Positions 22,101 through 34,400 of a stretch of DNA of 64,000 bases are shown here, piece after piece. The notes under the pieces were generated by a model. The model saw nothing but the letters and a program-made list of their open reading frames with translations. It made no database searches and had not been told where the DNA came from. A program made the position numbers and the translations under genes. This stretch comes from Phallusia mammillata (Eukaryota; Chordata; Ascidiacea; Phlebobranchia; Ascidiidae): positions 1-64,000 of the forward strand of contig QLIY01000018.1 of assembly GCA_003260075.1 (NCBI GenBank), read 5' to 3'. Position 1 is the stretch's first letter; each line of letters begins with the position of its first letter.

Positions 22101-23654
22101 CTGTGAGACGCCCAACATGCTTACATAAATGCACAACTAAACTTTGTCAAACAGTCCATACATTTTAGGCTTACATTTTTAACAGCACTTATATTCATTT
22201 GAAATAAAGTTAGCTTAAATGAGAGTTCATATTAATACGGTAAAGATCATGAAAGCAGACAAAGGGTACATTTTTTCAAGCAAATATAACTGTCACAGGT
22301 ATAATAGCAATGCAGCTTTGCAGACATTCACCAAGATAATCAATGACCGAATTCCTTCCCTGGGGCTAAAATATGCTGGCACTTTTATGGCAGGCTCTGT
22401 GGCTCAGATGACAACTGCACAGTTTCATGGTAACAGAGCAGTTGGCATTTTAAAGGCCACAGCCATAAGTATGTCATAACTATGCACAAAATGAAATGAA
22501 AATAGTTTTAAAGCTGAAGAGTTCTTTAAAAGTTCTGCTGCAGTTTGGCAGTAGAGTAAACAGTAGCACAAACATTGGACTCACATAAGTAAATAATTGT
22601 TGGCCTACTTTAAGCAAACTTACTGGCAGAAGTAAATACACACAAGCAGCAAAAACAAACACACATATACTAACATGTCAATTAGATAAGTCAAAACCAT
22701 TCAATCTGCACTTCTATAAATCACACAAAGACAACAAACAACCAAACACAAGGTTTCACAGTTAGGACAATTTGGGATTCTTTTTCATATGGCTGAAGTA
22801 GAATATAGAAATGATAACAATACTAACCAGTCACTGTTATCCACAGCATCGCCAAATCCTGGTGTGTCACATATAGTCAGCCTTAAAGATACTCCATTTT
22901 CTTTGACCAATACTTTGGTAGTTTCAACGGGGGGGGGGACCAAACCCTGGTGTGTCGCATATTGTCAACCTTAAAGATACTCCATTTTCTTTGACCAATA
23001 CTTTGGTAGTTTCAACCTGTTTCAACACATTGCACAATTATGTAAACAAAGTTAAGTTTCTACATATAGCCGAATTTGATTTCAAATATATTTGGGTTAC
23101 TATTGCATGAATAATTCTTTGTCACTTTTACTGCCAAGCAAATGCAATACTTTTGCACATAAACAATACCTGAACAGTTTTCTTGATTCTGAAAGCAGGT
23201 CCTGGGTATTCTTTTGAATAAAGATCAGAAAGGAACAAGGAATTTATAAGAGTTGACTTTCCAAGACCTGATTCACCTGAAATGACATTTTTTTGTTAAT
23301 AATTTCAAGCTTTTGGTGATTTTTTTTAAATATATATATAGCAAAAGCACAAATTATGAATAAAAATTCATGCTATGTTGCTGTTTTACAAAGCCTTTCA
23401 TGAAGTGGTATCATGTTGCAAAAAGTTTTAAAATTTATAAACATGAGAGTTAAAGAAACATTTTGTGCCAAAAGTATGTGCCTTTTTTGCTAAAAACGAA
23501 GAAGTAATGAGTTTGTATGACAGAAAATTAAGAAGCGAGTTGACTTACCCACAACCATGAGAGTAAATTCAAATCCTTGCTTCACTGATTTTCTGTACAG
23601 CTGATTTGGCAAGTTTGCAAATCCAACATAACTATCAAGCGACTTCGGCTGTTG
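13045..23654 (-). CDS. SEPT7: Septin-7 orthologue (filament-forming GTPase)
   Basis: Eleven coding exons: 23654-23549, 23276-23170, 23016-22828, 20953-20718, 20136-20019, 19548-19456, 19101-19005, 18730-18679, 18531-18412, 17499-17364 and 13191-13045. The exons at 22828-23016 and 20718-20953 each hold a seam and need one copy removed. About 404 residues are recovered; family members have about 420-440. In order: [21 protein letters not shown]1 loop [10 protein letters not shown]3 DTPGFGD; G4 AKAD; the septin-unique element ([18 protein letters not shown]); then a C-terminal coiled coil ([10 protein letters not shown] through KKNLEQGY) typical of septin 7. All internal phases agree. The stop is TAA at 13047-13045. 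The first coding exon is unresolved: an exon ending TITA|QQPKS (donor at about 23759) fits by phase but lacks an in-frame ATG. A possible 5' noncoding exon ends at 24299. The product polymerises with other septins at the cell cortex and cleavage furrow. Confidence 0.93.
13400..13830. repeat. Degenerate GCCCGAACCCG-type dispersed repeat
   Basis: Blocks of GCCCGAACCCGAAA and related words flank the MITE at 13452. Similar words occur at 25470-25510, 25765-25790 and 29700-29880. An old dispersed repeat of unknown class, into which the MITE inserted. Confidence 0.4.
13452..13724. mobile_element. MITE with perfect 9-bp target duplication, in the last septin intron
   Basis: Terminal repeats GGTAGACCTTCTAACACC and the complement of GGTAGAGCTACTGACACC. 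It is flanked by GAATTAGCC at 13443-13451 and 13725-13733. This is the cleanest copy of the family also seen at 350 and 4032. Confidence 0.9.
16619..16837. mobile_element. hAT-like MITE in a septin intron, copy 1
   Basis: Inverted ends CAGTGGTTCCCAACC and GGTTGGGAACCACTG are perfect complements. Flanks CTGTATGG and TTGTATGG match at 7 of 8 bases. The body is closely related to 19657-19893. Confidence 0.9.
19657..19893. mobile_element. hAT-like MITE in a septin intron, copy 2
   Basis: Same body as 16619-16837 (shared 'tttacatgtggttt', 'tggtttagcatctactatgt', 'agggaggaatgaaaatgttt') but with decayed ends (CAGTGCTTCTCAACC; right end AATCACTG). It is therefore older or more diverged. Confidence 0.85.
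20339..20599. repeat. G seam at 20465-20475 between two copies of ~126 bp
   Basis: Intronic. The copies differ at a few sites. One of the eleven G is native. Confidence 0.85.
20720..20936. repeat. G seam at 20823-20834 inside a septin coding exon
   Basis: The duplicated ~103 bp is coding (from [10 protein letters not shown] to VHCCLYFIA). Differences TTT/TTC, AGT/AGC and GAA/GAG are synonymous. Of twelve G, two are native, leaving ten. Only by removing one copy does the exon read through to APTGHG and its donor. Confidence 0.92.
21854..22024. repeat. G10 seam at 21932-21941 between two copies of ~78 bp
   Basis: Intronic. 21854-21931 recurs at 21945-22024. Confidence 0.85.
22852..23016. repeat. 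G10 seam at 22929-22938 inside a septin coding exon
   Basis: 77 bp coding for [20 protein letters not shown] and DTPG is present twice. The four differences (CTG/TTG, ACT/ACA, TGT/TGC, GGA/GGG) are all synonymous. Confidence 0.92.
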
Positions 23655-24411
23655 CTGCAAATTTAACAAAAGACCGTTACAACACAAAATTACGTGGCAA
23701 GAGATTTAAGCAACTGTTTCATTTTACGTTTTGATACAATTTTTGTCATAAATATACTTACAGCTGTAATTGTTGAATTGAGGTGCACAGCAGGTCAGGT
23801 ACATGAAAAATAAGAAAAAAATACAAAAAATTAGATAGAAAGAAAAATCCTTGTATGTATACACACACAAAACACAAACAATTGAGGCAGTCATAGCCTT
23901 GACTTTCAGTGGGGCATTAAACAGCCTTCTCTATTTTTTTCGCTAAATATATATTGTTTTTGATGAATTAAAAACAGTTACTTTTTATTCTTTGACATAG
24001 CCTATGTATAGTGAAAAGTGTTAAAAATTGTATTTTGTTATGTGGTACAACACAGCATTAAAATTTGAAACAGCCTGTTGAATGTTTTAAATAAAGTATT
24101 TTAATCGAATTTACCTCATAAAATTGAACTTGTTTAGAAAATAAAATCAAACAAATACACACCCATTTCACCGCTAAGCAATACCATGAGGGTTCAACAG
24201 AACTTGTGAGATTATTTGGTCTTCAGCCCTCACCAAGTTTATTCCAAGTGCACAATAATTTGAACTAGGTTATCCAGTTACTGCAGTGAACTACTTACAA
24301 CACAACACACAACAGCTACTAAGTGACTTTCGTATAACACTAAACCGAAATAGGCATTAATCGTTAACGAATGATTACGTTTCCTTCCGTACTTAAGGAA
24401 GGCTATTAAAA

Positions 24412-24615
24412 ACTCACAAAACGTACACAGAAAATAAGCGCTAAACTTGCGAATTTTTAAACGGCTATTTTACATATTTCAGCAGTAAAAACATCAACAT
24501 TGGCTGGGGGGGGGGGGGGGCTCACAAAACGTACACATAAAATAAGCGCTAAACTTGCCAACATTTTAAACGGCTATTTTACATATTTCACCAGTAAAAA
24601 CATCAACATTGGCTG
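24412..24615. repeat. G15 seam at 24506-24520 near the septin 5' end
   Basis: 24412-24505 recurs at 24521-24615. It lies at the likely septin promoter or first exon, so the transcription start cannot be placed cleanly. Confidence 0.8.
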
Positions 24616-25972
24616 GTATAGTCGCCGTTATCCATAAACAACTGCTAATTAAACACGATCACTACAAATAAGAGTGAAATGCCAAACTGCCACTGGTTTT
24701 TCGGATGGTTGAGCATCATCGTAATCGTATGCATTTTAAAACAAACATATGTGAAGCAAGTAGCCCAATGGCGCCCTCTAAAAAATGCGACAGGCAACGC
24801 CCTCTTTATGTCAGGATTTATTGATTGCGGTTCTGCAATAAATGTCAGGATAACTTTAAGATTTTTTGTGTTCGGTTCTTGCAATAATAATTGTTAATTT
24901 TTATCTCAATACGACTTGCTTGCAAACGCCAGCTCTGTGTGTAGCCTACGCTCTACATAGTCTTTACTAGACCTACCATAAAGTCCTCTTTTTAGACAAC
25001 AATGTCCTTATTTTCAACAAAAAGCAAGTTATCCTCTGAGGACAATAAAAATCGCCCAAATGGCCTCCTTTTTCGATTTTCTGTAGACCTATTGCTAAAT
25101 ATCTCATAAACAAGAATTTGGCCTTTTAACAACAGCCAAAAATAGACTACACTCTCAACAACACCACCCGATGTTTAGTGTAAGTTATAACTTGTGATAT
25201 AATTGAATGACCAATCTCAGGGACAACTAAAGATGTTTTGGAGGGTAGGAAAAACTATCTGTCACAAAACTATAATTAGCCACTGGCTTCGTTTGGGGTC
25301 AACTTATGCAAATTACAGGCCTTTTGACTCGACACGACTAACGCTAAAAGATAGCCTGAACCACAGGTTGTTAGAAGAAATCGACTGATGACTAGCGACT
25401 TTGTATTGTCTTACGAGGTTAATAATTACCAGAAGCACCTCAAGGTTGTATCAGAGTCGCAAGCGGGCCCGAAATCTGAGCCTGAAGCCCGGCCCGAACC
25501 CGAAACGTTTTTGCAAAGCCCGTTTAGGCGCGAAATTTTGATTGACAGGCATTTTCACGAAAGCCTTGCAACAAAGGATGAGCAAGAAAAAAGAGAAAGA
25601 CAACAAACACAATGAACAATAGTAGACAATGGGGTAAACAATACGTTTTAGAGGAGGGTGGGCATTAGGTCAAAGCCAGAGAATTGTTACTTAGCTGAGT
25701 GATTTTATTAAAAAAAAATGGCGGAACACGGAACGTAAAGTCAAGTCCGTTTTCTCACAAATACCTAAGCCCGAACCCGGCCCAACTTGCAACGCTGGGT
25801 TGTATTGTTTATGTGGGAAAAAAATTCTGATAGTGTTTAAATGAGATCACAAAAAGCACACCATGACTCCAATTTGTTTATTAGGGAAACAGTAAAAAGA
25901 TGCGACGCCATGGTAATCTATACTTTCTACGGTGAAATAAAATGTAAAGCACTGTATTGTAAAGTCGTACGG

Positions 25973-26298
25973 TAACCAGCAATAAGCGGTAATTGTCTCC
26001 TAGAAACAGGACTACCATATCCATTTGAGGTGTTTAAATATCGAAAAGTTTCGATTTATAATTATGGCACAAAAAACTTTTCTTTGAATGGCGGAATTTG
26101 TGGTCAAAACAAGCTTACATACAAAGCTTGGGGGGGGGGGTAACCAGCATTTTGTGGTAATTATCTCCTGGAAACAGGACCACCATATCCACTTGAGGTG
26201 ACTAAATATCGAAAAGTTTCGATTTATAATTATGGCACAAAAAACTTTTTTTTGAATGGCGGAATTTGTGGTCAAAACAAGCTTACATACAAAGCTTG
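25973..26298. repeat. G seam at 26130-26140 between two copies of ~157 bp
   Basis: 25973-26129 recurs at 26141-26298 with several substitutions. One G is native. Confidence 0.85.
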
Positions 26299-26562
26299 TG
26301 AAAGCCTCAAAGTTAAACAGTTCGCTTTCTTTTTAGGAAAGATAATATATTTCCACCCTAAAAGTCAGGCGGCCTGTTATTTTACAAGTAAGGCATCGAC
26401 CAACAAATTGTGTCTTAAGGTTAAACGTATTTGGTTTTGGGAAATGTGCGGCAGCATATGAACACAGATGATATAAAAGTAACAACTGTTGTTGGGTAAA
26501 AACTGAATCCCACTCGAAAATCGGACAAACACCAGTCAAAAAAATGAAAAGAGATGGATATA

Positions 26563-26747
26563 CAGCAAACCTCGGTCAAACGGGATTCCGTTAATCCGGC
26601 TCTTCGCCTAATTCGGACAAAACTCGAGGTACAAATGATTTGTAATGTGCTAAGGCTTTAACTAATCGACATCGGTTTATCCGGATCTTCACGTAACAAG
26701 GACAAAATTTTTGGTCCAAACGAGTCCGAATTAACCGAGGTTCACTG
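26563..26747. mobile_element. pogo/Tigger-like (Tc1-mariner superfamily) MITE
   Basis: Ends CAGCAAACCTCGGTCAAACG and the complement of CAGTGAACCTCGGTTAATTC. It is flanked by TA at 26561-26562 and 26748-26749, the duplication expected for this superfamily. No transposase frame. Confidence 0.8.
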
Positions 26748-27645
26748 TATTTTGTGACATTCTTTGAAAATCAAGAGGCATCAAAACCCGTGAAGATGAT
26801 GTTACCATCTATACTGTTGGTGCACTTGTGTGATAGTAAGTGTTGTACAAATTTTTTGCGTGTCATTTTTTCAAGTATATACGTCCGCTAAAAATTATTT
26901 TCCGCAAAATAATTTAATGTGTCACGTTTAAGCACTATTTATCGGTTATAAAACGGGAGGCAGGTGGTTTTAATGACACTGCGCCTTTTGCAAGGGGCAA
27001 CAGGATGTAAAAAATGTTCAATCGATAGACAGGGTAAAAAGTGAGTTCTATAGCTGCAAGGTGTAGCCGTTTTTGTGTGAGTACTACTGTAGAGGATACT
27101 AAAAAGTCAAGAAGATCCAATAGATATCAATTACAAACAGGACTGTACCAAGATACAGGTCAAATAGTTCGTTGAAAAACGAAAAAAGAATTCAATTTTA
27201 TCCAAAGTTCGCGCACTTGCTTTGGAGAAATAAGTAAATAGGTGGTTTTGGGGTCTGTTTTACGAGAAAAAAATACATGTGAATTTATATTCTATGTTTA
27301 AGGTCTGCAAAATTAAAACAAAAAAGGATAAACTTTTTTGTGACAGAGAAAAACCAGCAGCTTGAATCAGCGATTATGCTGGTTTTTGCTTGGCGATATG
27401 GAAGCAACAACGCGCAAATGATAAAAACACGGTTGATTTACAACTCTATCCGCTGAGAAAGAGAAAAAACAAGTTCCACAGGAAAATGACCGATCCATCA
27501 TAAAATATGGCAGCCAAAGAAACAGTGACAAGTCAAAAAAATTACAAGAAAAAGTATGAAGTGGTCTCGTACGGTTGTCCATAGCCCGGAACGGTAGCAG
27601 GCTTTATGTCATGGAGAAATTAGGAATGCGCATTACAGGTTGATC

Positions 27646-28408
27646 TCATCTCATTTCAAAGTTTTGTCTCGAGTTTTGGGATCGGCCCTGGACTTGGCGG
27701 CTTCGCTGGCGGCGTCGACGAAGCGTGTCGGCACCTGACCAATCAGAAACGAGCATTTTTAACAAGACATTAAAAATTTGTTAGCGATTGTTGGTATAAC
27801 AGAATTGATGTTAAATAACAGATTCAGAAATAGGCGCAATAAAGTCAAAAAAATACTACATTTTGCCATAAAAAAAGTCATTTAAACATGATAAAAATTG
27901 AAACACTCAAATTATAAACCCAAACAAAATCTGTGTAAATATCAGTTATGAGGCAGGGACAAAAATCGCAACTGTTACTTTCAAACCAAAATAAATTATG
28001 TTTAATTTTAATCAATAGAAAGGTAGGAATAAAAATTGTAACAATAAAGTTTACATGAAACCAAATTCAAATTTTAATCAATAGAAAAGGTATCCGCTTT
28101 AGACCAATCCACTAAACCTAAAATAGTTTTGCAGAGAAAACTTACCTGGTAGTTGCTTGTGTTTAGGAAGACGTGGATTATTGCTGGGAGTAACATTACT
28201 GCACACTTTAATAAAACCAGCCATGAGAAGGATGAGAGCTAAACCCATAAGAGCCACAGCCCACCAATATTCCTACATAATGAAAACACAAGTATGCGTC
28301 AACTGTATGTTTTTTTTCTCAATACAAATTTAAGGTTTAATTGTATGTATTCAAACAATACATTGAAGTGGTTATCTCACACCACTGTAACAAGAGCATG
28401 AATGTTAT

Positions 28409-28463
<55 letters not shown>

Positions 28464-31400
28464 GCACTGTCTGCAGCTTATCATTTATTGGCTCACGTGC
28501 TTTTACATGAATGTTATGATCTTGAAAAACGTTGATAAAAAAACAAAAAATGAACAGAAAGTTTGCAGGAGTAAAAAGACACTGGTATTTGGCAAATGGA
28601 ATGGATTTAAAACTTCAGCACCACCAAGTTCGATTATTGTTAAATACACGCTTTTTGTTATTTTATTTACAATTACAGACTGGGCCAATCACATTCAAGG
28701 AAGGCTTTATGAACGAAATTAAAAACGTTTTTTTTATACATAAACAAACCGCACTGCATGTACTGTATGCAATGATTAGCGGTTAGTAAACAGGGTTGTT
28801 CGTGGTCAAGTTTAGAGATTTACATGTTACGTCCATAATAATCTATCACAAAAATGTCTAATCATAACCACTTACCACAATCCAGTTTTTGATGGTGCTG
28901 TAAAGCTCCGGATTAAAAATCGCCTTCTTCAGTCGTGACAAGGGTCCATCGGCGTCTACAAGCCTGCACTTCGAGAATACGTCACAATATCCTGAAACAA
29001 TGACGTCACGAGGTGATTACGCGTCAAAACATCACGTGACATCCGCCCCAGCGGCAAAGCACTTTATAACGCGTGGGCCGGCCTAATAGCGTTAAGTCAT
29101 ACGCGGGCTGTGTTTAAAGTAGTATTTCTAAAAGTCATATGACTGTGACATCATAAGTGCCTCTTTGTTCATTATTATTGCGCATGAGACAAGCTTGTTT
29201 GAATAAAGCTTTGATAAACTAATCGTTTTGACGTGACATGCTAAAACTAGTTAATATTCTAAGTAGGAATTTTAAATTAGTTTACACGTGTAACAACACT
29301 TTATCCCCGAAAACTCTATTACAGTAAAAGTATTACGAACAAAGTACACATGTATATTCAAAAATGGTGAGAAAAGTGTCAGTAGACTAACAGTTCAGAA
29401 TATTTAGCTTATTGGACAGGTCTGGTTGTGTCTGATAAAAATTGAAATCCAACATCTGAATAATTTAAACCTAGTCTCATAACTTCTAAGCACAGAATAA
29501 TAGGTGTCAACAACCCATTAGAAAAGGTTTGCGATGGGATTCAAACCCACGATAGATGACCTTTTACCAACCCATCAGTAGAAGATTAGTTTTTTTTTTC
29601 TAGTGCCAACGAAAGTGTGCAGCCATTGGTTCAGCCAAGAGCCTGATTTTTTAACGTAATTGTCTTTAAACAGAGTTGTATGGAGCCCAGGAATTAGGGA
29701 GCCAAGTCCAAAAGTAAAAGCCCGAACTCGGCCCGAAACCGATTTTGTTAAAATAAATCCCTAACTGGGCCCAAAGTTAGATTTACCGAACAATTATGAT
29801 ACAAATTTACTTGAGTATAAGGTAAGGCCCCAAACAAGCCTTTTTATTGAAACTTATGCCTGAACCCGACCCGACTAATAACTCTAATTTAAAGACCAGA
29901 TTGATTCAGTATATCAATATTCTTGTTTCATGTCTCGCTTACAGTGCGATATGCATGTGCCTTTGTTGTTAGTTATATTCACAGGGAACATTCAAAAGGT
30001 TTCCTTATTAAAACGTACCGCTAGGCGAGCCACAAACGTAATTAGAATTTGATTGGGGTGTGTTTTGCGGGGGGGGGGCAGCTTACAGTGCGATACGCAT
30101 GTGCCTTTGTTGTTAGTTATATTCACAGGGAACATCAAAAAGGTTTCCTCGCTAAAACGTACCACTAGGCGAGCCACAAACGTAATTAGAATTTGATTGG
30201 GGTGTGTTTTGCCTGCAGGCCATCGTTGCCATTTATAGGTGCAACATTATCGATTAAACGGTCAATACAAGACGAACTGATGGGATATAACCTAGATAGA
30301 CTGACCATTGTATGTGTCACAGGCAGATCCGGGTTGTAGGAATATAACACTGCCATTAAACTCTGCAGAGGGGGGGGGGGAATGTTGTTATCGATAATTA
30401 TCGATTAAACGGTCAATACAAGACGAACTGATGGAACATAACCTAGATAGACTGACCATTGTATGTGTCACATGCAGATCCGGGTTGTAGGAATATAACA
30501 CTGCCATTAAACTCTGCAGAGAATGTAGGGTCTCCCATACTTTTGCAGCTGTTCTCGTCGCCTATAAACAGATGTATATATATATATATACCTAACTTAA
30601 TGTAGATTTTTCAAACTGACGTGGTAATTTTTGAAAAAAAATTCCTGATTTTCAGACAAAAATACAAAAAATACGTTTATCCGCTTAAGCCTTTAAGGCA
30701 AGTTATTTCGATTTAAAAAAAGGTACTATGCGTTGGTTGATATTCTTTCTTACTTACCTATTCGTTGACAGCAGGTATGGCAGAGAACAGAACGATCTTT
30801 TTCGTCGGCAGGAACTGTGCAAGAGCATGGTTCCAAACCAGGGTGTTTTCTACATATTGATCCAGAGCATTCCTGCGAAAATACACACGATTGCTTGAGC
30901 TACAAAATACCTCTAAACGATACTTTCGTACAAGGTACGCCAGACCTAACGAAGGCAATGCAACAAATCAAGCCTATCATTATAATGATGGTATACCACA
31001 CATTAAAAGGCATGGGCAAGAAAAATCTAGCCTGCGGTGGGATTCGAACCCACAAAAGGAGCTTTTTAGGGACTCGCTTTACCAACTAAGCAAGACACAC
31101 TCAGTGATGTGACTGTCGAAAGTCGTAGGCGCTGCTGCCTGCCTCATATGCTGAGCTTGTCATCTTAGTAGTAGGGGATCGCCAGTTTGACCATAAATCC
31201 GTTAAAATGGACATAAATTCAATACTGGGATCAGGCCTGATTGTTACGAGCTTGGGAACTGCTCGAACTTCAACATAACAGGTCATATGCTTAGAATGTA
31301 CAATAAACAAGGGTTGTACCTATCGCGTACATAAAATACTGACTTGTATTAACATTACTTACCCCATTCACACATATCTGTGTCTTGTGGTTACATTCAA

Positions 31401-34400
31401 TTGGTGAACTTCCGTTGCTTTTTGCCACAGCTTCAGGACAGGACGCATTTTTGCCAGTGAACATCGGATAAATACAATTAAGGAGAAATTATAAAGGATT
31501 AGATAATATCCGACTAAACGACTTAATACACTTGATAGCCTGTTTATAATCATTTTTAACTGTGTCTAACGGGGTTTAGCGGTTAAAAAATTAATGTAAG
31601 GGGGGGGGGCGGTGAACTTCCGTTGCTTTTTGCCACAGCTTCAGGACAAGACGCATTTTTGCCAGTAAACATCGGATAAATACAATTAAGGAGAAATTAT
31701 AAAGGATTACATAATATCCGACTAAACGACTTAATACACTTCATAGCCTGTTTAGAATTATTTTTAACTGTGTCTAACGGGGTTTAGCGGTTAAAAAATT
31801 AATGTAAACAAATTTCTTAACATATTGAGACATTAAATCGGTTTAACATAAAAAAGTAATGTTATGCATATAAGACCAAAAAAGTTTCTTAAAATTTTTT
31901 TTTTCGCATACAAAAAACAAAAAAAAATCTCTTAAAAACATAAAATTTTCTCGTGAAACATTTCCTTTAATAGCTCTACCTATTAAACAGATTCTTATTC
32001 AAACACCAGTAAGGTGCAACAACAGTGATATTGGGGGGGGGGTAAAAACATAAAATTTTCTCGTGAAACATTTTCTTTAATAGCTCTACCTATCAAACAG
32101 ATTCTTATTCAAACACCAGTAAGGTGCAACAACAGTGATATTGCAAAGGATATGCGCAAACTTGTGCTAACTGGCATTCACTCTGCGCAGCACATTCATG
32201 CGAAGAATCACGAAATCCACAAGTAGTTGGATCGCAACATGGTCCCTGTGTTAAACTGAAAAGCAAAATCACAAGTTACACATTATACAATATCGTTGCC
32301 ATATTTTCTTTGCCAAAAATGTGGAGGTTTTCATAAAATGCTGGTGCATTTAAAATTGACTATCGCACTGTTGCGACATATTGAGTTTCATGTGTCGTTT
32401 CATTTCCGTTCCTTCATTGCAAAAATAATAAATTCTTATGGGGTGTCTTCGAAAGACAATATTGTTTTCTCAAATTGGACAATTTGTTGAATTTTTCTAG
32501 ACAATTAAACCAGATCATAGCACCTTTAGTCGTTTTACGGTTGGGAACCGAATATTTTTCATTTAAAGCTCACTAATATGGGTATCGGTTTAACGTAAAG
32601 ATTCAGCAACGTTTATAGGAAACTTTATGTTGATAGGTACTGGAGATCTAATCAAATTATACACGTACCAATTACCTACATCGACCGATTGTGTTTTGGG
32701 CAGAAGTTTTTTTACTCTCATTTAATAGGTATAAGGTACTTTCATGCTGATAAGCTAACGTTTACCTGCACTGCGCCGCAGCCTTTAGTTTGCATCGCAT
32801 CGTTCTGTCTTCGTAGTCGGCAGGATTACAGCAAGTGTCGCCCAGTGCAACACAAGTATCAGTATAACCACAATCACAGTCTTCATCTTGATCGATGATG
32901 TTATTTCCGCAGACAGGTTGGTTTGATGCTGCAAAGTAAAAACATATGTTCAAAAAATTTTACTTTTTTTCGTGGTGGTGTTATGTCTGAAAGAAATACT
33001 TTTTGTGTTGTAATAAGTTGTTTAACAAATGTTGCACTAAATCTCATGCTTAAGAAAAAAATGAAAAGTTTTAAAATGTAAGAAATACTCCCCTTTTTTG
33101 GGATATGCTTGCAGTATGTTTTGCAATGGTCAAAAGAATAAGTAGGAAAATGATTTTTTGCCTTATTATTAATTAAATAACTAACTGATAAATGCTTCAA
33201 ATAGTGTGTTTGGTTTACGGAACTGATATTGAAAAAATAACAGCATGTCATTAGGTTCAAAATTTGGGTTATAGTTTCAACATTATAAATAAATTATGAA
33301 TCAACCTTGCAAGTATGGCAACAAAACTAAAAATAAACACGAACCCGTCTTATAAATTAAATCGTAAAAAATACCCAAAGCCTAATTACGTTCCCAAAAA
33401 TATACAAATTACTGTACTATATTGCAAGTAGTCAGAAGTTGGGCCATGTGACCGATGGTATCAATGCAACAAGCAAGAGAGTGTTCTCCCATGTCCCATA
33501 CGCTAACGTCTGTACTTGTGCTACATTCAAATAACCCTGCCTGGTGAATTATTAATCACACGAGCCTTACGTGACGTTGTGCTGCTACCTAACAATGTAA
33601 CCCGTGCAACCTACACACAAGGGCAGGAAATGCCAGCGAAAAGGCAAAGTGACGCTGTGTGAAGAAGGTATTATGTATTCATAGGCAAGAAAAGTAGCCC
33701 AAATGGCTCAGAGGTTACTGTAACACCCTTGAAAAGTTGTACCTGGTTTAATTTAAAGATTTTTGTTTTTTGGACAATTAACTTGCAGAAATTACACTTT
33801 AATCGAGCTAAACCGGTATTTTTTTGGGTGAAATCAATAAAACTTACACCTATATACATTGTTTTGTATGTTTTAACTTGAGTAAAGACGTTGTGGGCAA
33901 ATGAGAGTGGGCTATCAAAATGCATTTCAAGAGGAATTTGTTTGCACTGAAACAGTATGTTATATACTGGACATAAAAAACACAAAGTCATTGAATACTA
34001 AAAACGCTTGGCTTGAGCATCCTAATACCGCAAAACAATTCTATGTCTCTCAGTAAATTAGGGTCATTGTGACTTGTAAGTCTCGTTTTTGGGGGGCCTG
34101 GTTTGAAAAATAAAGCTTGGTTTAATACGACAAGTAGAGTAAAAACACTTGCCATAGTGTAGTGCTCAACATCCACACCATTTTTTTCTCTCGAGAACCT
34201 TTCAAAATTGGTGCTACCATTCTTTGCACCCTCGTGATTCATGCAACAACTAATCGGCATTTTGGACGGTTTACAGACGTGAAATAAAAACGTGTAGTTT
34301 GAAAAAACACAGAAAAGAAATTTGGACAAAACTTGAAGTACAAATTATTTGTAATCTTGTAAGGCTTTAACTAATCGACATTCCGGATCACCGCTTAATC

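Larger units (their letters stand above)
24616..27645. other. Spacer between the septin 5' end and the ADAM10 3' end
   Basis: No conserved exon recognised. It holds GC-rich degenerate repeat words (25470-25790), one G seam and a pogo-like element. The ADAM10 3' UTR should occupy its upper end, but I see no clear polyadenylation signal to place it. Confidence 0.5.
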
